Source: Candidatus Microbacterium stercoravium
GTDB lineage: Bacteria; Actinomycetota; Actinomycetes; Actinomycetales; Microbacteriaceae
Assembly: GCA_019117025.1 (NCBI GenBank)
Contig: DXAM01000046.1
Coordinates: forward strand, 1 to 45,989
Length of the DNA: 45,989 bases
Direction of reading: 5' to 3'
Made by a program: the position numbers and the translations under genes. This document shows positions 8,583-18,684 of this stretch, piece after piece. Under the pieces are notes generated by a model. It saw only the letters and a list, made by a program, of their open reading frames with translations. It was not told where the DNA came from and did not search any database. Each line of letters starts with the position of its first letter. Position 1 is the first letter of the stretch.

Positions 8583-9572
8583 ATGTTCAGCAAGCCTCTC
8601 GCGGCTGCGGCGCTCGGTGCAGCGGCACTGCTCGTCGCCCTGACCGGCTGCTCGGGCTCGGGCGACGCGGCGGGCAGTGCGCCCGGTACCGCTCCGTCCG
8701 CAGACGACATCAAGATCTGCGTCTACACCCACGGCGACGGCGGCACGTTCTGGTCGGTCGTCAAGAAGGGGGCCGAAGACGCGGCCGCGTCGTACGGCGT
8801 CTCGCTCGACTACCAGGGGTCGACGAACGACTCCTCACGCCAGGCCTCGACGATCGAGGCGGGCATCAGCGGAGGGTGCGACGCCATCGCCGCGTCGGCC
8901 CCCGACCCAGGAGCGATCACCGACGCGATGCAGCATGCGGCCGACGAGGGGATCCCGACCGTCACAGTCAACTCCGGATCCGACGAGTTCGCCGCCCTCG
9001 GCGCGTTCACGCACGTCGGCCAGGATGAGATCGTCGCCGGCCGCGAAGCCGGCACGGAGTTCACCGAGATCGGCGCCACGAAGGTGCTCTGCGTCGTCCA
9101 CGAAGCCGCGAACTCCGGCCTGCTCGACCGGTGCTCCGGTGCCGCCGAGACGTTCGACGGCGAGCTCATCGAGCTCAACGCCGACCAGGCGCTCGCCGAC
9201 CTCACCGCCGCGGAGGCCAAGGTGCGCGCGGCCCTCGAGGCGGATCCCGACATCGACGGCGTCTTCTCCGTGAGCGCCGACGTCGCCACCGGATCCGTTC
9301 TTCCCGCGATCGCCGCCGTCGGGCGCAACATCGACGTCGGCACGGTCGACCTCTCGGCCGATGCCCTCGCCGCGATCTCGGCCGACGAGATCGCATTCGC
9401 GATCGACCAGCAGCAGTACGCACAGGGGCACCTGACCGTCGAGCTCCTGTACCTCGCGGCGCACGACGCCATCGAGCTCGGCGGCGGTCTGCCGATGTAC
9501 ACCGGCCCGGCCCTCGTCACGACCGACAACATCGATGCCGTGCAGGCGTCGGTCGATGCGGGCACCCGCTGA
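8583..9572 (+). CDS. Sugar/polyol ABC transporter substrate-binding lipoprotein
   Basis: A 329-residue lipoprotein with signal [20 protein letters not shown] and lipobox LTGC. The mature part is a type-I (ribose-binding-like) periplasmic fold: [21 protein letters not shown], the [14 protein letters not shown] segment, the hinge [11 protein letters not shown], and the C-lobe [17 protein letters not shown] with [13 protein letters not shown]. It captures a sugar or polyol outside the cell for the permease and ATPase encoded next. The start has AGGAAG about 10 bp upstream. The permease begins 26 bp after its stop. Facing IolG- and IolE-like genes make an inositol-type ligand the best guess; ribose or another sugar remains possible. 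Confidence 0.9.
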   Translation: MFSKPLAAAALGAAALLVALTGCSGSGDAAGSAPGTAPSADDIKICVYTHGDGGTFWSVVKKGAEDAAASYGVSLDYQGSTNDSSRQASTIEAGISGGCDAIAASAPDPGAITDAMQHAADEGIPTVTVNSGSDEFAALGAFTHVGQDEIVAGREAGTEFTEIGATKVLCVVHEAANSGLLDRCSGAAETFDGELIELNADQALADLTAAEAKVRAALEADPDIDGVFSVSADVATGSVLPAIAAVGRNIDVGTVDLSADALAAISADEIAFAIDQQQYAQGHLTVELLYLAAHDAIELGGGLPMYTGPALVTTDNIDAVQASVDAGTR

Positions 9573-9598
9573 GCGGCGCGCGCCGCGGAAGCTGATCC

Positions 9599-10660
9599 AT
9601 GTCCTTCATCACCGACACGAGCAACGTCGCCGTCGACGAGCGCATCGCACACACGCCGTGGTACCGCACGGCGCTGCGCCGCCCCGAGCTGGGCTCGCTC
9701 ATCGGCGCGATCGCCGTCTTCATCGTCTTCGCCGTCGCCGACACCACCGGTCAGTTCGCCTCGCTGCAGGGCGCGGCCGGCTGGACCGACTTCGCGGCAC
9801 CGGTCGGCATCGTCGCGATCTTCGTGGCGCTGCTGATGATCTCGGGCGAGTTCGATCTGTCGTCCGGCGTCATGGTCGGCACGTCGGGCCTCTTCGCCGG
9901 GCTGCTGGTCACGCACCTGGGCTGGCCCCTGTGGCCGGCCATCATCGCGACCCTCCTGCTCGGTGCCGTGATCGGCTTCATCAACGGCGTGCTGGTCGTG
10001 CGCACCGCCCTGCCGTCGTTCGTGGTCACGCTCGGCACGTTCTTCGTACTGAAGGGGGCGAACCTCGCGATCACCAAGGGCATCACCGGCACCGTTCGCG
10101 TATCGGGGATCGAGCAGGCGGCCGGCTTCGAATCGGCCCGCCCGATCTTCGCGACCACGATCCCGATCGGCGGGGCATCGTTCCAGATCTCGCTCGTGTG
10201 GTGGATCGCCCTCACCGCCGTCGCGACGATCCTGCTGACCCGCACGGCCTTCGGCAATTGGATCTTCGCATCGGGCGGCGATGCCGGCGCCGCCCGGAAC
10301 GCCGGCGTGCCCGTGACGCGCACGAAGATCACGCTGTTCGTGATGACGTCGACAGCCGCGTCTCTCGTCGGCATCATGTTCCTGCTGCGCTTGCGCGGGA
10401 TGCAGGCCGGCCAGGGCGTGGGGCAGGAGTTCTACTACATCATCGCGGCCGCCGTCGGCGGCTGCCTGCTCACGGGCGGGGCCGGATCCGCGATCGGCGC
10501 CTCGATCGGCGCGCTCATCATGGGCTTCGCCGCGGTGGGAATCCCCTACGCGCTGTGGGATCAGGACTGGGTGTCGACGTTCCTCGGCGTCATCCTGTTC
10601 TCCGCGGTGTTCATCAACGTCACGCTCTCGCGCCGTGCTCGAGGAGGCCGATCGACATGA
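9599..10660 (+). CDS. ABC transporter permease, ribose/inositol type
   Basis: A 353-residue integral membrane protein with about nine to ten hydrophobic segments, from [14 protein letters not shown] to [18 protein letters not shown]. It shows the family blocks of RbsC-type permeases: [14 protein letters not shown] near the start, [20 protein letters not shown] centrally and the [20 protein letters not shown] loop near the end, which contacts the ATPase. It forms the membrane channel for the substrate delivered by the upstream lipoprotein. Its TGA overlaps the ATG of the ATPase gene (ATGA, 10657-10660), pointing to translational coupling and fixed stoichiometry. Confidence 0.92.
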   Translation: MSFITDTSNVAVDERIAHTPWYRTALRRPELGSLIGAIAVFIVFAVADTTGQFASLQGAAGWTDFAAPVGIVAIFVALLMISGEFDLSSGVMVGTSGLFAGLLVTHLGWPLWPAIIATLLLGAVIGFINGVLVVRTALPSFVVTLGTFFVLKGANLAITKGITGTVRVSGIEQAAGFESARPIFATTIPIGGASFQISLVWWIALTAVATILLTRTAFGNWIFASGGDAGAARNAGVPVTRTKITLFVMTSTAASLVGIMFLLRLRGMQAGQGVGQEFYYIIAAAVGGCLLTGGAGSAIGASIGALIMGFAAVGIPYALWDQDWVSTFLGVILFSAVFINVTLSRRARGGRST

Positions 10661-11436
10661 CCGAGACCGTTCCCGCGCTCGAGCTGATCGGCGCCGGCCG
10701 CACCTTCGGAAACGTGATCGCCCTGCGCGACGTCGCGCTCCGCGCCGACTCCGGCAGCGTCACCTGCGTGCTCGGCGACAACGGCGCCGGCAAGTCGACC
10801 CTCATCAAGATCCTGAGCGGCGTGCACCGCCCGACATCGGGCGAGCTGCGCGTCGACGGCGAGAGCGTGTTGTTCTCGTCGCCGCGCGACGCCCTCGCCC
10901 GCGGGATCGCGACGGTGTTCCAGGATCTCGCGACCGTGCCCCTCATGCCGGTCTGGCGCAACTTCTTCCTCGGCAACGAGCTCACGACGCGCGCCGGGTT
11001 CCTCTCCGTGAAGCGCGCGAAGGAGACCACGAAGAGGGCGCTGCTCGAGATGGGCATCGACCTGCGCGATCCGAACCAGCCGATCGGCACGCTCTCGGGC
11101 GGCGAGCGCCAGGCGGTCGCGATCGCGCGGGCCGTGCACTTCGGGGCGAAGGTGCTGATCCTCGACGAGCCCACGAGCGCGCTCGGCGTGCGGCAGTCGG
11201 GCATCGTGCTGAAGGAGATCCTCGCGGCGCGGGATCGCGGCGTCGCCGTCGTGTTCATCACGCACAACCCGCATCACGCCTTCATGGTCGGCGACCGCTT
11301 CACCCTGCTCGGCCGAGGGCGGCTGCTCGCCGAGTTCGAACGCGGCGAGGTGTCGATCGACGAGCTCATGCGCGCCATGGCGGGCGGCGACGAGCTCGCC
11401 TCCCTCGCCCACGAGATCTCGGCCCTCCGCGACTGA
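10657..11436 (+). CDS. ABC transporter ATP-binding protein, single-domain sugar type
   Basis: A 259-residue ATPase that drives the SBP/permease pair. Walker A is GDNGAGKST, the Q-loop is VFQDLATV, the signature is LSGGERQ (E in place of the usual Q at the fifth position), Walker B is VLILDEPT, and the switch histidine lies in VFITHNPHH. Ribose-type systems usually have a duplicated about 500-residue RbsA; this one has a single nucleotide-binding domain and presumably works as a homodimer, like FrcA-type sugar ATPases. The start overlaps the permease stop by 4 bp. No further transporter gene follows, so the operon ends here. Confidence 0.92.
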   Translation: MTETVPALELIGAGRTFGNVIALRDVALRADSGSVTCVLGDNGAGKSTLIKILSGVHRPTSGELRVDGESVLFSSPRDALARGIATVFQDLATVPLMPVWRNFFLGNELTTRAGFLSVKRAKETTKRALLEMGIDLRDPNQPIGTLSGGERQAVAIARAVHFGAKVLILDEPTSALGVRQSGIVLKEILAARDRGVAVVFITHNPHHAFMVGDRFTLLGRGRLLAEFERGEVSIDELMRAMAGGDELASLAHEISALRD

Positions 11437-11461
11437 CGTCGGAGCGGGCGGCGACGGACGT

Positions 11462-11476
11462 TCTGCTCAGAGCAGA
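11462..11476. terminator. Short hairpin between convergent ABC and IolG-like genes
   Basis: TCTGCT-cag-AGCAGA forms a small perfect hairpin in the 44-bp convergent gap after the ATPase stop, extendable by GACG/CGTC-like flanks. No T-run follows. It could serve both strands, but it is short, so confidence is modest. Confidence 0.4.
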
Positions 11477-11480
11477 CGCG

Positions 11481-12515
11481 TCATGCCCGCGCGCTCTGCC
11501 GCCCGCGCGCATGCGTGGGCAGGTAGAACGCGGGCGGATCCGGACGCTCGACGAGATGCACCCCGCCCGAGAGCGCGCGCACGCCGGCCTCGCAGGCGAG
11601 CGCGACGAGATAGCCGTCCCAGGCGTTCGGCCCATCGACCAGATCGCCGCGCATGACAGCATCGACCCAGCGCTGCATCTCGATGTCGTACGCCTCGGCG
11701 AAGCGCGTCTCGAAGCTCTCGTGCGCGGCCCGTGCACCGGGGCGCGCGGCCAGCGGATCCCCGATGCGCAGGGCCGCGCGCGAGAACACCGCCTCGGTCG
11801 TCACCTGGTACCCGAACTGCACGTTCACGCTCATCTCGACGTCGACGATCATGCCGTTCTCGAGCTCCATGAGCACGAGGATCGGCTCGCGGAGCCGCGC
11901 GGGTGCGGCCGGGTTGCGCCGCGAGTACCGCACCTCGACGCTCGTCAACGGCGATCCGGCGAGCCAGGGCACGACGTCGAACTCGTGCACGACCGAGTCG
12001 TTGATGAGCATCTGCTGCACGTACGCTTCGGACACCGACGCGTTGCGATGGGCGCAGTGCAGCATGAGCAGCTCGCCCGCTTCCCCCGACGCGATCATCT
12101 CGCGCAGCTGCGCGTATTCGGGGTCGAACCGGCGCATGAACCCGACCTGGACGTGCGGCCTCTCGAGGCGCTGCTCGGCCTCGATGACCCGCAGCGACGT
12201 CGCCGAGTCGGGTGTCAGCGGCTTCTCGCAGAGGATCGGCAGCCCCGCCTCGAGCGCCGGCAGCAGAGTCTGCAGGTGCAGCGGGCCCGGCACGGCGATG
12301 ACGACGGCATCCATCGCCTCTGCGGCGAGCGCATCCTCGATGCGGGCGAACATCTGAGCGCTCGGCGCGTCGCGCCCCGCGGCCGCCGCGCGCCCGGCGT
12401 CGGGCTCGACGACGGCGGCGACGCGCGCGCCGGCGACGCGCGTCTCGATGCGGCGGATGTGATCCGCCCCCATGGCCCCGGCGCCGACGACGCCCACGCG
12501 AAGCTCGTTCGTCAT
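11481..12515 (-). CDS. iolG: Gfo/Idh/MocA oxidoreductase, inositol 2-dehydrogenase-like
   Basis: A 344-residue NAD(P)-dependent dehydrogenase. The Rossmann start is VGVVGAGAMGADH, the catalytic lysine lies in LCEKPLT, and the substrate-domain blocks GFMRRFDPEY and LINDSVVHEFDVVPWLAG (with the conserved His) are those of myo-inositol 2-dehydrogenases. That enzyme oxidises myo-inositol to scyllo-inosose, the first step of catabolism. GAGGGCGG precedes the ATG. The gene follows the IolE-like gene by 10 bp, so the two are co-transcribed, and it converges with the sugar ABC operon. Gfo/Idh/MocA members are often promiscuous, so the symbol marks the best fit rather than proof. Confidence 0.8.
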   Translation of the reverse strand: MTNELRVGVVGAGAMGADHIRRIETRVAGARVAAVVEPDAGRAAAAGRDAPSAQMFARIEDALAAEAMDAVVIAVPGPLHLQTLLPALEAGLPILCEKPLTPDSATSLRVIEAEQRLERPHVQVGFMRRFDPEYAQLREMIASGEAGELLMLHCAHRNASVSEAYVQQMLINDSVVHEFDVVPWLAGSPLTSVEVRYSRRNPAAPARLREPILVLMELENGMIVDVEMSVNVQFGYQVTTEAVFSRAALRIGDPLAARPGARAAHESFETRFAEAYDIEMQRWVDAVMRGDLVDGPNAWDGYLVALACEAGVRALSGGVHLVERPDPPAFYLPTHARGRQSARA

Positions 12516-12525
12516 GTCGCCGCCC

Positions 12526-13440
12526 TCAGAACTGCCGCGCAAGATGCGTGCAGCCGTGGATGTGCGCGCGCGTGCGGCGCGCGATCGGGAACGGACGATC
12601 GACGTCGCAGCCGTACATGTCCTGCTCGACGATCGCGAAGATGTCGGGTGAGATGGCCGCGGCGGCCTCGATGATCGGACCGAGCTCGGGAACCCCCTGC
12701 GGCGGTTCGACCATGATGCCGTCCGCGACCGCGTCTTTGAAGCTCACGTCGTTCTTGAGCACGTCGAACAGCTGCGTCTGATCCACCTGCTTCAGGTGCA
12801 GATAGCCGATGCGCTCCGGGCGCTCGCGGATCAGCGCGAGGCTGTCGCCCCCGTAGTACGCGAAGTGGCCCGTGTCGAGGCACAGGTTCGTGTACCGCGG
12901 ATCCGTCTCGTCGAGGAAGCGGTTCACCTCGCGGGCCGTGCCCACGTGGCTGTCGGCGTGCGAGTGGAACTGCTGCGTCACGCCGTACCGCTCGAGCAGT
13001 TCCCTGCCGAGCCAATCGTGCCCCTCGGCGAGCGTGCGCCACTGCTCGTTCGTCAATGTGCGCGGCTCGAGGTTCTCGCCCGTTGCGTCGCTGCGCCACA
13101 GATCCGGGATCACGACGATGTGCTGCGCGCCCAGCGACGAGGCGAGGCCGGCGACCCTCACGGCCTGATCCCAGGCGCGCTCGCGCTCTTCCGGCGACTT
13201 GTGGAACCCCGTGAACACGGTGCCGCCCGCGAGCTTCAGCCCGCGCGCGGCGAGCTCATCGGCGAGCTGATGCGGATCCGTCGGCAGGTATCCGTACGGG
13301 CCGAGCTCGATCCATGTGTACCCGGCCTCCGCGGCTTCGTCGAGGAACCGCGGCCACGGCACCTGTGCCGGATCGGTGGGGAACCACACGCCCCAGGAGT
13401 CGGGTGCCGTGCCGATGCGCAGGCCGTTGGTTCGCGTCAC
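12526..13440 (-). CDS. TIM-barrel sugar isomerase/dehydratase, IolE-like
   Basis: A 304-residue AP-endonuclease-2-type TIM barrel. Blocks include LRIGTAPDSWGVWFP at the N-terminus (the SWG motif is typical of IolE, 2-keto-myo-inositol dehydratase), YTWIELGPYGYLP, QFHSHADSHVGT and NLCLDTGHFAYYGGD, with metal-ligand E, D and H residues, and GYLHLKQVD. IolE converts scyllo-inosose to the dione. I chose GTG 13440 because GAGG lies about 8 bp upstream and homologous sequence starts there. It is directly upstream of the IolG-like gene. No other iol genes (iolB, C, D, J) appear in the window, so the pathway must be completed elsewhere if this is inositol catabolism. A sugar-phosphate isomerase is the alternative. 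Confidence 0.75.
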   Translation of the reverse strand: MTRTNGLRIGTAPDSWGVWFPTDPAQVPWPRFLDEAAEAGYTWIELGPYGYLPTDPHQLADELAARGLKLAGGTVFTGFHKSPEERERAWDQAVRVAGLASSLGAQHIVVIPDLWRSDATGENLEPRTLTNEQWRTLAEGHDWLGRELLERYGVTQQFHSHADSHVGTAREVNRFLDETDPRYTNLCLDTGHFAYYGGDSLALIRERPERIGYLHLKQVDQTQLFDVLKNDVSFKDAVADGIMVEPPQGVPELGPIIEAAAAISPDIFAIVEQDMYGCDVDRPFPIARRTRAHIHGCTHLARQF

Positions 13441-13524
13441 GCCGTTCCTCTTCTCTGAGCTGTCCCCGCCGCGACGATGCGCACGGGTGCCCCCATTATC
13501 TCGAACGGCGCGCACGGGGCGGCA

Positions 13525-15018
13525 TCAGATGAGCGCTTCCTCCACCAGGGCGGCCTCGATGCGCACCGGCTCGCGCTGCGGCAGGATCCGCGGATGCACG
13601 CCCGCCATGCGCTCGAGCACGCGCAGCACCTGCCCGGAGTATCCGAACTCGTTGTCGTACCAGACGTACAGCACGACGTTCTCGTCGCCCTCGGCGAGCG
13701 TCGCCAGCCCGTCGACGATGCCGGCGCGGTTCGTGCCGACGAAGTCGCTCGAAACGGCATCCGGATTCTCGCTGTACTCGATCTGCTGACGCAGCGGCGC
13801 CGTGAGCGAGGTCTGCCGCAGGAACGCGTTCAGCTCATCCTTCGTCGTCTCGCGCGCCAGCTGCAGGTTGAGGATCGCGAGCGACACGTTGGGGGTGGGC
13901 ACGCGGATCGCGCTGCCGGTCAGGCGGCCCGTCAACTGCGGAAGGGCCTTCGCGACCGCCTTCGCGGCGCCCGTCTCGGTGATCACCATGTTCAGCGACG
14001 CGGCCCGCCCGCGGCGCGGGCCCTTGTGGAAGTTGTCGATGAGGTTCTGGTCGTTCGTGAAGGAATGCACCGTCTCGACGTGGCCGCGGCGCACGCCGTA
14101 CGCCTCGTCGATCGCGGCGAGCACGGGCGTGATGGCGTTCGTCGTGCAGGAGGCGGCGGAGACGATCCGGTCCTCCTGCGAGATCTCGTCGCTGTTGACG
14201 CCGAACACGATGTTCTTGATGTCGCCCTTGCCGGGCGCGGTCAGCAGCACGCGCGAGACGCCGGTCGACCGCAGGTGCTGGCCGAGGCCCTCCTCGTCGC
14301 GCCAACGGCCCGTGTTGTCGACGACGATCGCGTCGTGGATGCCGTAGCGCGTGTAATCGATCGACGCGGGGTCGTTCGCGTAGATCACCTGGATCAGCGT
14401 GCCGTTGGCGAGGATCGTCTCGTTCTGCTCGTCGACCTCGACGGTGCCGGCGAAGGATCCGTGCACCGAGTCGCGCTTCAGCAGCTCGGCGCGCTTCAGG
14501 AGGTCGTCGTCGGATCCTCGGCGCACGACGACCGCGCGCAGGCGCAGCCCGTCGCCGGATCCCTGGTGCGCGATCAGCAGCCGCGCGACGAGGCGCCCGA
14601 TGCGCCCGAATCCGTACAGCACCACATCGGTGGGCCGGCTCGGCTCGGCCGTCATCACTTCGACGAGCTCGCCGCGCAGGAAGTCGTCGAGCGAGCCGTC
14701 GTCGTACGAGCCGCCCTGCGCGTCGAACTCGGTCACGAGCCGCGCGATGTCGATCGATGCGGGGCCGGGCACGATGCGGGCGAAGGCCTCGAGCACCGCG
14801 AGCGATTTCTGGGGGCTCAGCACCTGGTCGCCGACCTTACGGGTGAAACGGTGCGCTTTGAGGATGCCGGCGGGCGAGAGCCCGAGCAGTCGGCGGCCGA
14901 GGATCGACGGCACGACCCCGTGCTCGCGGTAGAGGCGGCCGATCAGCGGGATCATCCGCTCGGCGAGCTCCTCCCGTGCGGCCCATTCGATGCGACTGGT
15001 CTCGTACGCCATGCTCAC
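13525..15018 (-). CDS. Glyceraldehyde-3-phosphate dehydrogenase, long form with N-terminal extension
   Basis: A 497-residue GAPDH, about 150 residues longer than glycolytic GapA. Residues 1-125 are a helical extension (AREELAERMIPLIGRLYREH...LAVLEAFARI). The NAD(P) domain then begins with VVLYGFGRIGRLVAR. The catalytic cysteine is in SAASCTTNAITPVL, and NMVITETGAAKAVAKALPQL with YVWYDNEFGYS completes the signature. Corynebacterial GapB-type enzymes share this length and favour the gluconeogenic, NADP-linked direction; I infer the same bias. AAGGAG lies 9 bp before GTG 15018, preferred over the in-frame ATG 15012. It lies 84 bp upstream of the IolE-like gene on the same strand. Confidence 0.88.
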   Translation of the reverse strand: MSMAYETSRIEWAAREELAERMIPLIGRLYREHGVVPSILGRRLLGLSPAGILKAHRFTRKVGDQVLSPQKSLAVLEAFARIVPGPASIDIARLVTEFDAQGGSYDDGSLDDFLRGELVEVMTAEPSRPTDVVLYGFGRIGRLVARLLIAHQGSGDGLRLRAVVVRRGSDDDLLKRAELLKRDSVHGSFAGTVEVDEQNETILANGTLIQVIYANDPASIDYTRYGIHDAIVVDNTGRWRDEEGLGQHLRSTGVSRVLLTAPGKGDIKNIVFGVNSDEISQEDRIVSAASCTTNAITPVLAAIDEAYGVRRGHVETVHSFTNDQNLIDNFHKGPRRGRAASLNMVITETGAAKAVAKALPQLTGRLTGSAIRVPTPNVSLAILNLQLARETTKDELNAFLRQTSLTAPLRQQIEYSENPDAVSSDFVGTNRAGIVDGLATLAEGDENVVLYVWYDNEFGYSGQVLRVLERMAGVHPRILPQREPVRIEAALVEEALI

Positions 15019-15248
15019 GCTGCGCGACTCCTTTGTGCGTGGGGCGGGTTCGCGCCCCTGCGGCAACATTTCTTTTCAGCGTATGGTGATCAATCGGCGT
15101 TCTGCGATGAAATCTGCGCACAAGAATCACGGTTCTTGACATCCGGGCAATGCACAGAGCGAGTAACGATTCGGACTCGGTAGGCTGAGTCCGCGACCGC
15201 TCACACCGACGGCCGCACGCACTTCTTCCCACTCTGCAAGGGAGCGCC

Positions 15249-16652
15249 ATGCGCGACAGCTCGACCGAGGACGGGCTCCACGCCACGATCCACCCCGACG
15301 GATCCGCCGTACTGGTCGTCGACGAGACGCCACGCGAGATCCACACCCAGCATGCGGAAGACGCGAGGCGCGAGATCGTGCGCCTCACGGCGGAGATCGC
15401 GCGCCAGCTCGATGCGCCGATCCGCGTGATCGTGACCGAGCCCGACGGCGAGTGGCCGCTCGTCGTCGACGGCGACGAGCGCGTCGAGTACGCGGCGACC
15501 GACGGATCCGCTCGGCCGTCGTTCGCGACGGATCCGACCCCCGCGTCGCGGATCACGCGCCCCGCGACGGCCGATGCCGACACGCGCCCGGTGACCGTGA
15601 TCGATCCGTCGCCGACGCGCGCCGCCGGCCCCGTGCGGTCGTCCGAGCCGCCGCGCAGCTCCGACGAGCCCGCGCGCGTCTCGGCGCGCCCCGAGGCCGA
15701 GACGACCCGTCCGCAGCGCGAGACGTTCCTCACCGGCGACCGCGAGGAGGATCAGCGGGAAGAGCCCGCCACCCGCGGCTTCCGCGGCGCCATGACGCGC
15801 ATGGGGATGCGCATGGGCCCCGGCGCCGACGAGCGCGCGGAGCGGGAGGACCAGCTCGCCGTCGGGCAGCACTGGCCCGGGCCGCGCACGATCGCGGTCG
15901 TGAACGGAAAGGGCGGATCGGGCAAGACGCCCACGACGATCCTCACGGGCGCCGTGTTCGCCCGCTTCGGCGGCGCGGGCGTTCTCGCGTGGGACAACAA
16001 CCAGACCCGCGGAACCCTCGGCTGGCGCACCGAGCAGGGGCCGCACGAGTCGACGCTGCACGACATGCTGGGGGCCTCGGCCCACCTGCTGTCGACCGAC
16101 GCGCAGGCCGCCGACGTGGCCAACTACGTGCACCACCAGCGGCAGGACCGCTTCGACGTGCTGCGTTCGCAGCCGATCGCCCTCGCCTCCGAGCAGCGCG
16201 TGTCGGCCGAAGACGTCGACAAGATCCACGCCGTGGCCGCGCGCTACTACCGGCTGATCATCATGGACTCGGGCAATGACGAGTCCGATCCGCTCTGGCT
16301 GCGCATGATCGACCGCACCGATCAGCTCGTGGTGGCGACGACGAGCCGCGACGAGCACGCCGAGGCGGGCGCGCTGCTGCTCGACGCTCTGGCGGAGCGC
16401 GACGAGCGCTCGGCACAGCTCGCGGCGAACGCCGTGACGGTCGTGAGCCAGGCCGATCAGAAGGCGCCCGCGAGCGAGGTGCGCCGGGTGGTCGACGGCT
16501 ACCGCAAGCTCACGCGGGACGTCGTGCAGATCCCGTTCGACCCGGCCATGATCGATGGCCACCTCCACTTCAGCGCCCTGCGCCCGACTACCCAGCGCGC
16601 CTGGCTGTCGGCCGCCGCGGCCATGGCCCGCGGCTTCTCGGGCGGTTCCTGA
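15249..16652 (+). CDS. ParA/MinD-like ATPase with long disordered N-terminal region
   Basis: A 467-residue protein. Residues 1-75 form a small alpha/beta domain (LHATIHPDGSAVLVVDETP). Residues 75-200 are Pro/Arg/Thr/Asp-rich and probably disordered. The ATPase domain follows, with the deviant Walker A GKGGSGKTPTT (Lys at both ends of the loop, but Pro where ParA usually has Thr), VLAWDNNQTRGTLGWRTEQ in place of the usual switch I DxD segment, and LIIMDSGNDESDPLW as Walker B. The layout resembles actinobacterial secretion- or pilus-associated ParA-like ATPases (EspI/TadZ style). No parB or secretion genes adjoin it, so the partner is unknown. A strong terminator follows. Confidence 0.75.
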   Translation: MRDSSTEDGLHATIHPDGSAVLVVDETPREIHTQHAEDARREIVRLTAEIARQLDAPIRVIVTEPDGEWPLVVDGDERVEYAATDGSARPSFATDPTPASRITRPATADADTRPVTVIDPSPTRAAGPVRSSEPPRSSDEPARVSARPEAETTRPQRETFLTGDREEDQREEPATRGFRGAMTRMGMRMGPGADERAEREDQLAVGQHWPGPRTIAVVNGKGGSGKTPTTILTGAVFARFGGAGVLAWDNNQTRGTLGWRTEQGPHESTLHDMLGASAHLLSTDAQAADVANYVHHQRQDRFDVLRSQPIALASEQRVSAEDVDKIHAVAARYYRLIIMDSGNDESDPLWLRMIDRTDQLVVATTSRDEHAEAGALLLDALAERDERSAQLAANAVTVVSQADQKAPASEVRRVVDGYRKLTRDVVQIPFDPAMIDGHLHFSALRPTTQRAWLSAAAAMARGFSGGS

Positions 16653-16666
16653 GCCCCCAGCGCCCC

Positions 16667-16700
16667 AACGCCCCGGCAACGGCGATTTGCCGGGGCGTTT
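16667..16700 (+). terminator. Intrinsic terminator after the ParA-like gene
   Basis: AACGCCCCGGCAA pairs perfectly with TTGCCGGGGCGTT (13 bp) around a 7-nt loop, and ends in a TTT run. It insulates thiC's riboswitch from upstream transcription. Confidence 0.85.
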
Positions 16701-16713
16701 GCGCGCGTGCTAG

Positions 16714-18612
<1,899 letters not shown>

Positions 18613-18627
18613 TCCGCCTCATTTCGT

Positions 18628-18679
18628 CATTTCTGGCACATTTCTGCGGGGCATTGCACCGGGAAATGTGCCAGAAATG
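18628..18679. terminator. 17-bp perfect inverted repeat between convergent thiC and helicase genes
   Basis: CATTTCTGGCACATTTC and its exact complement GAAATGTGCCAGAAATG flank an 18-nt loop in the 72-bp convergent gap. A bidirectional terminator is the obvious reading. The AT-rich arms and lack of a T-tract are unlike the GC-rich terminator after the ParA-like gene. Confidence 0.7.
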
Positions 18680-18684
18680 AAGGT

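Noticed and set aside
15136..15192. TTGACA and a GGACTC...GAGTCC inverted repeat before the ParA-like gene
   Set aside because: No -10 at proper spacing from TTGACA and the repeat is only 6 bp; too weak to annotate.
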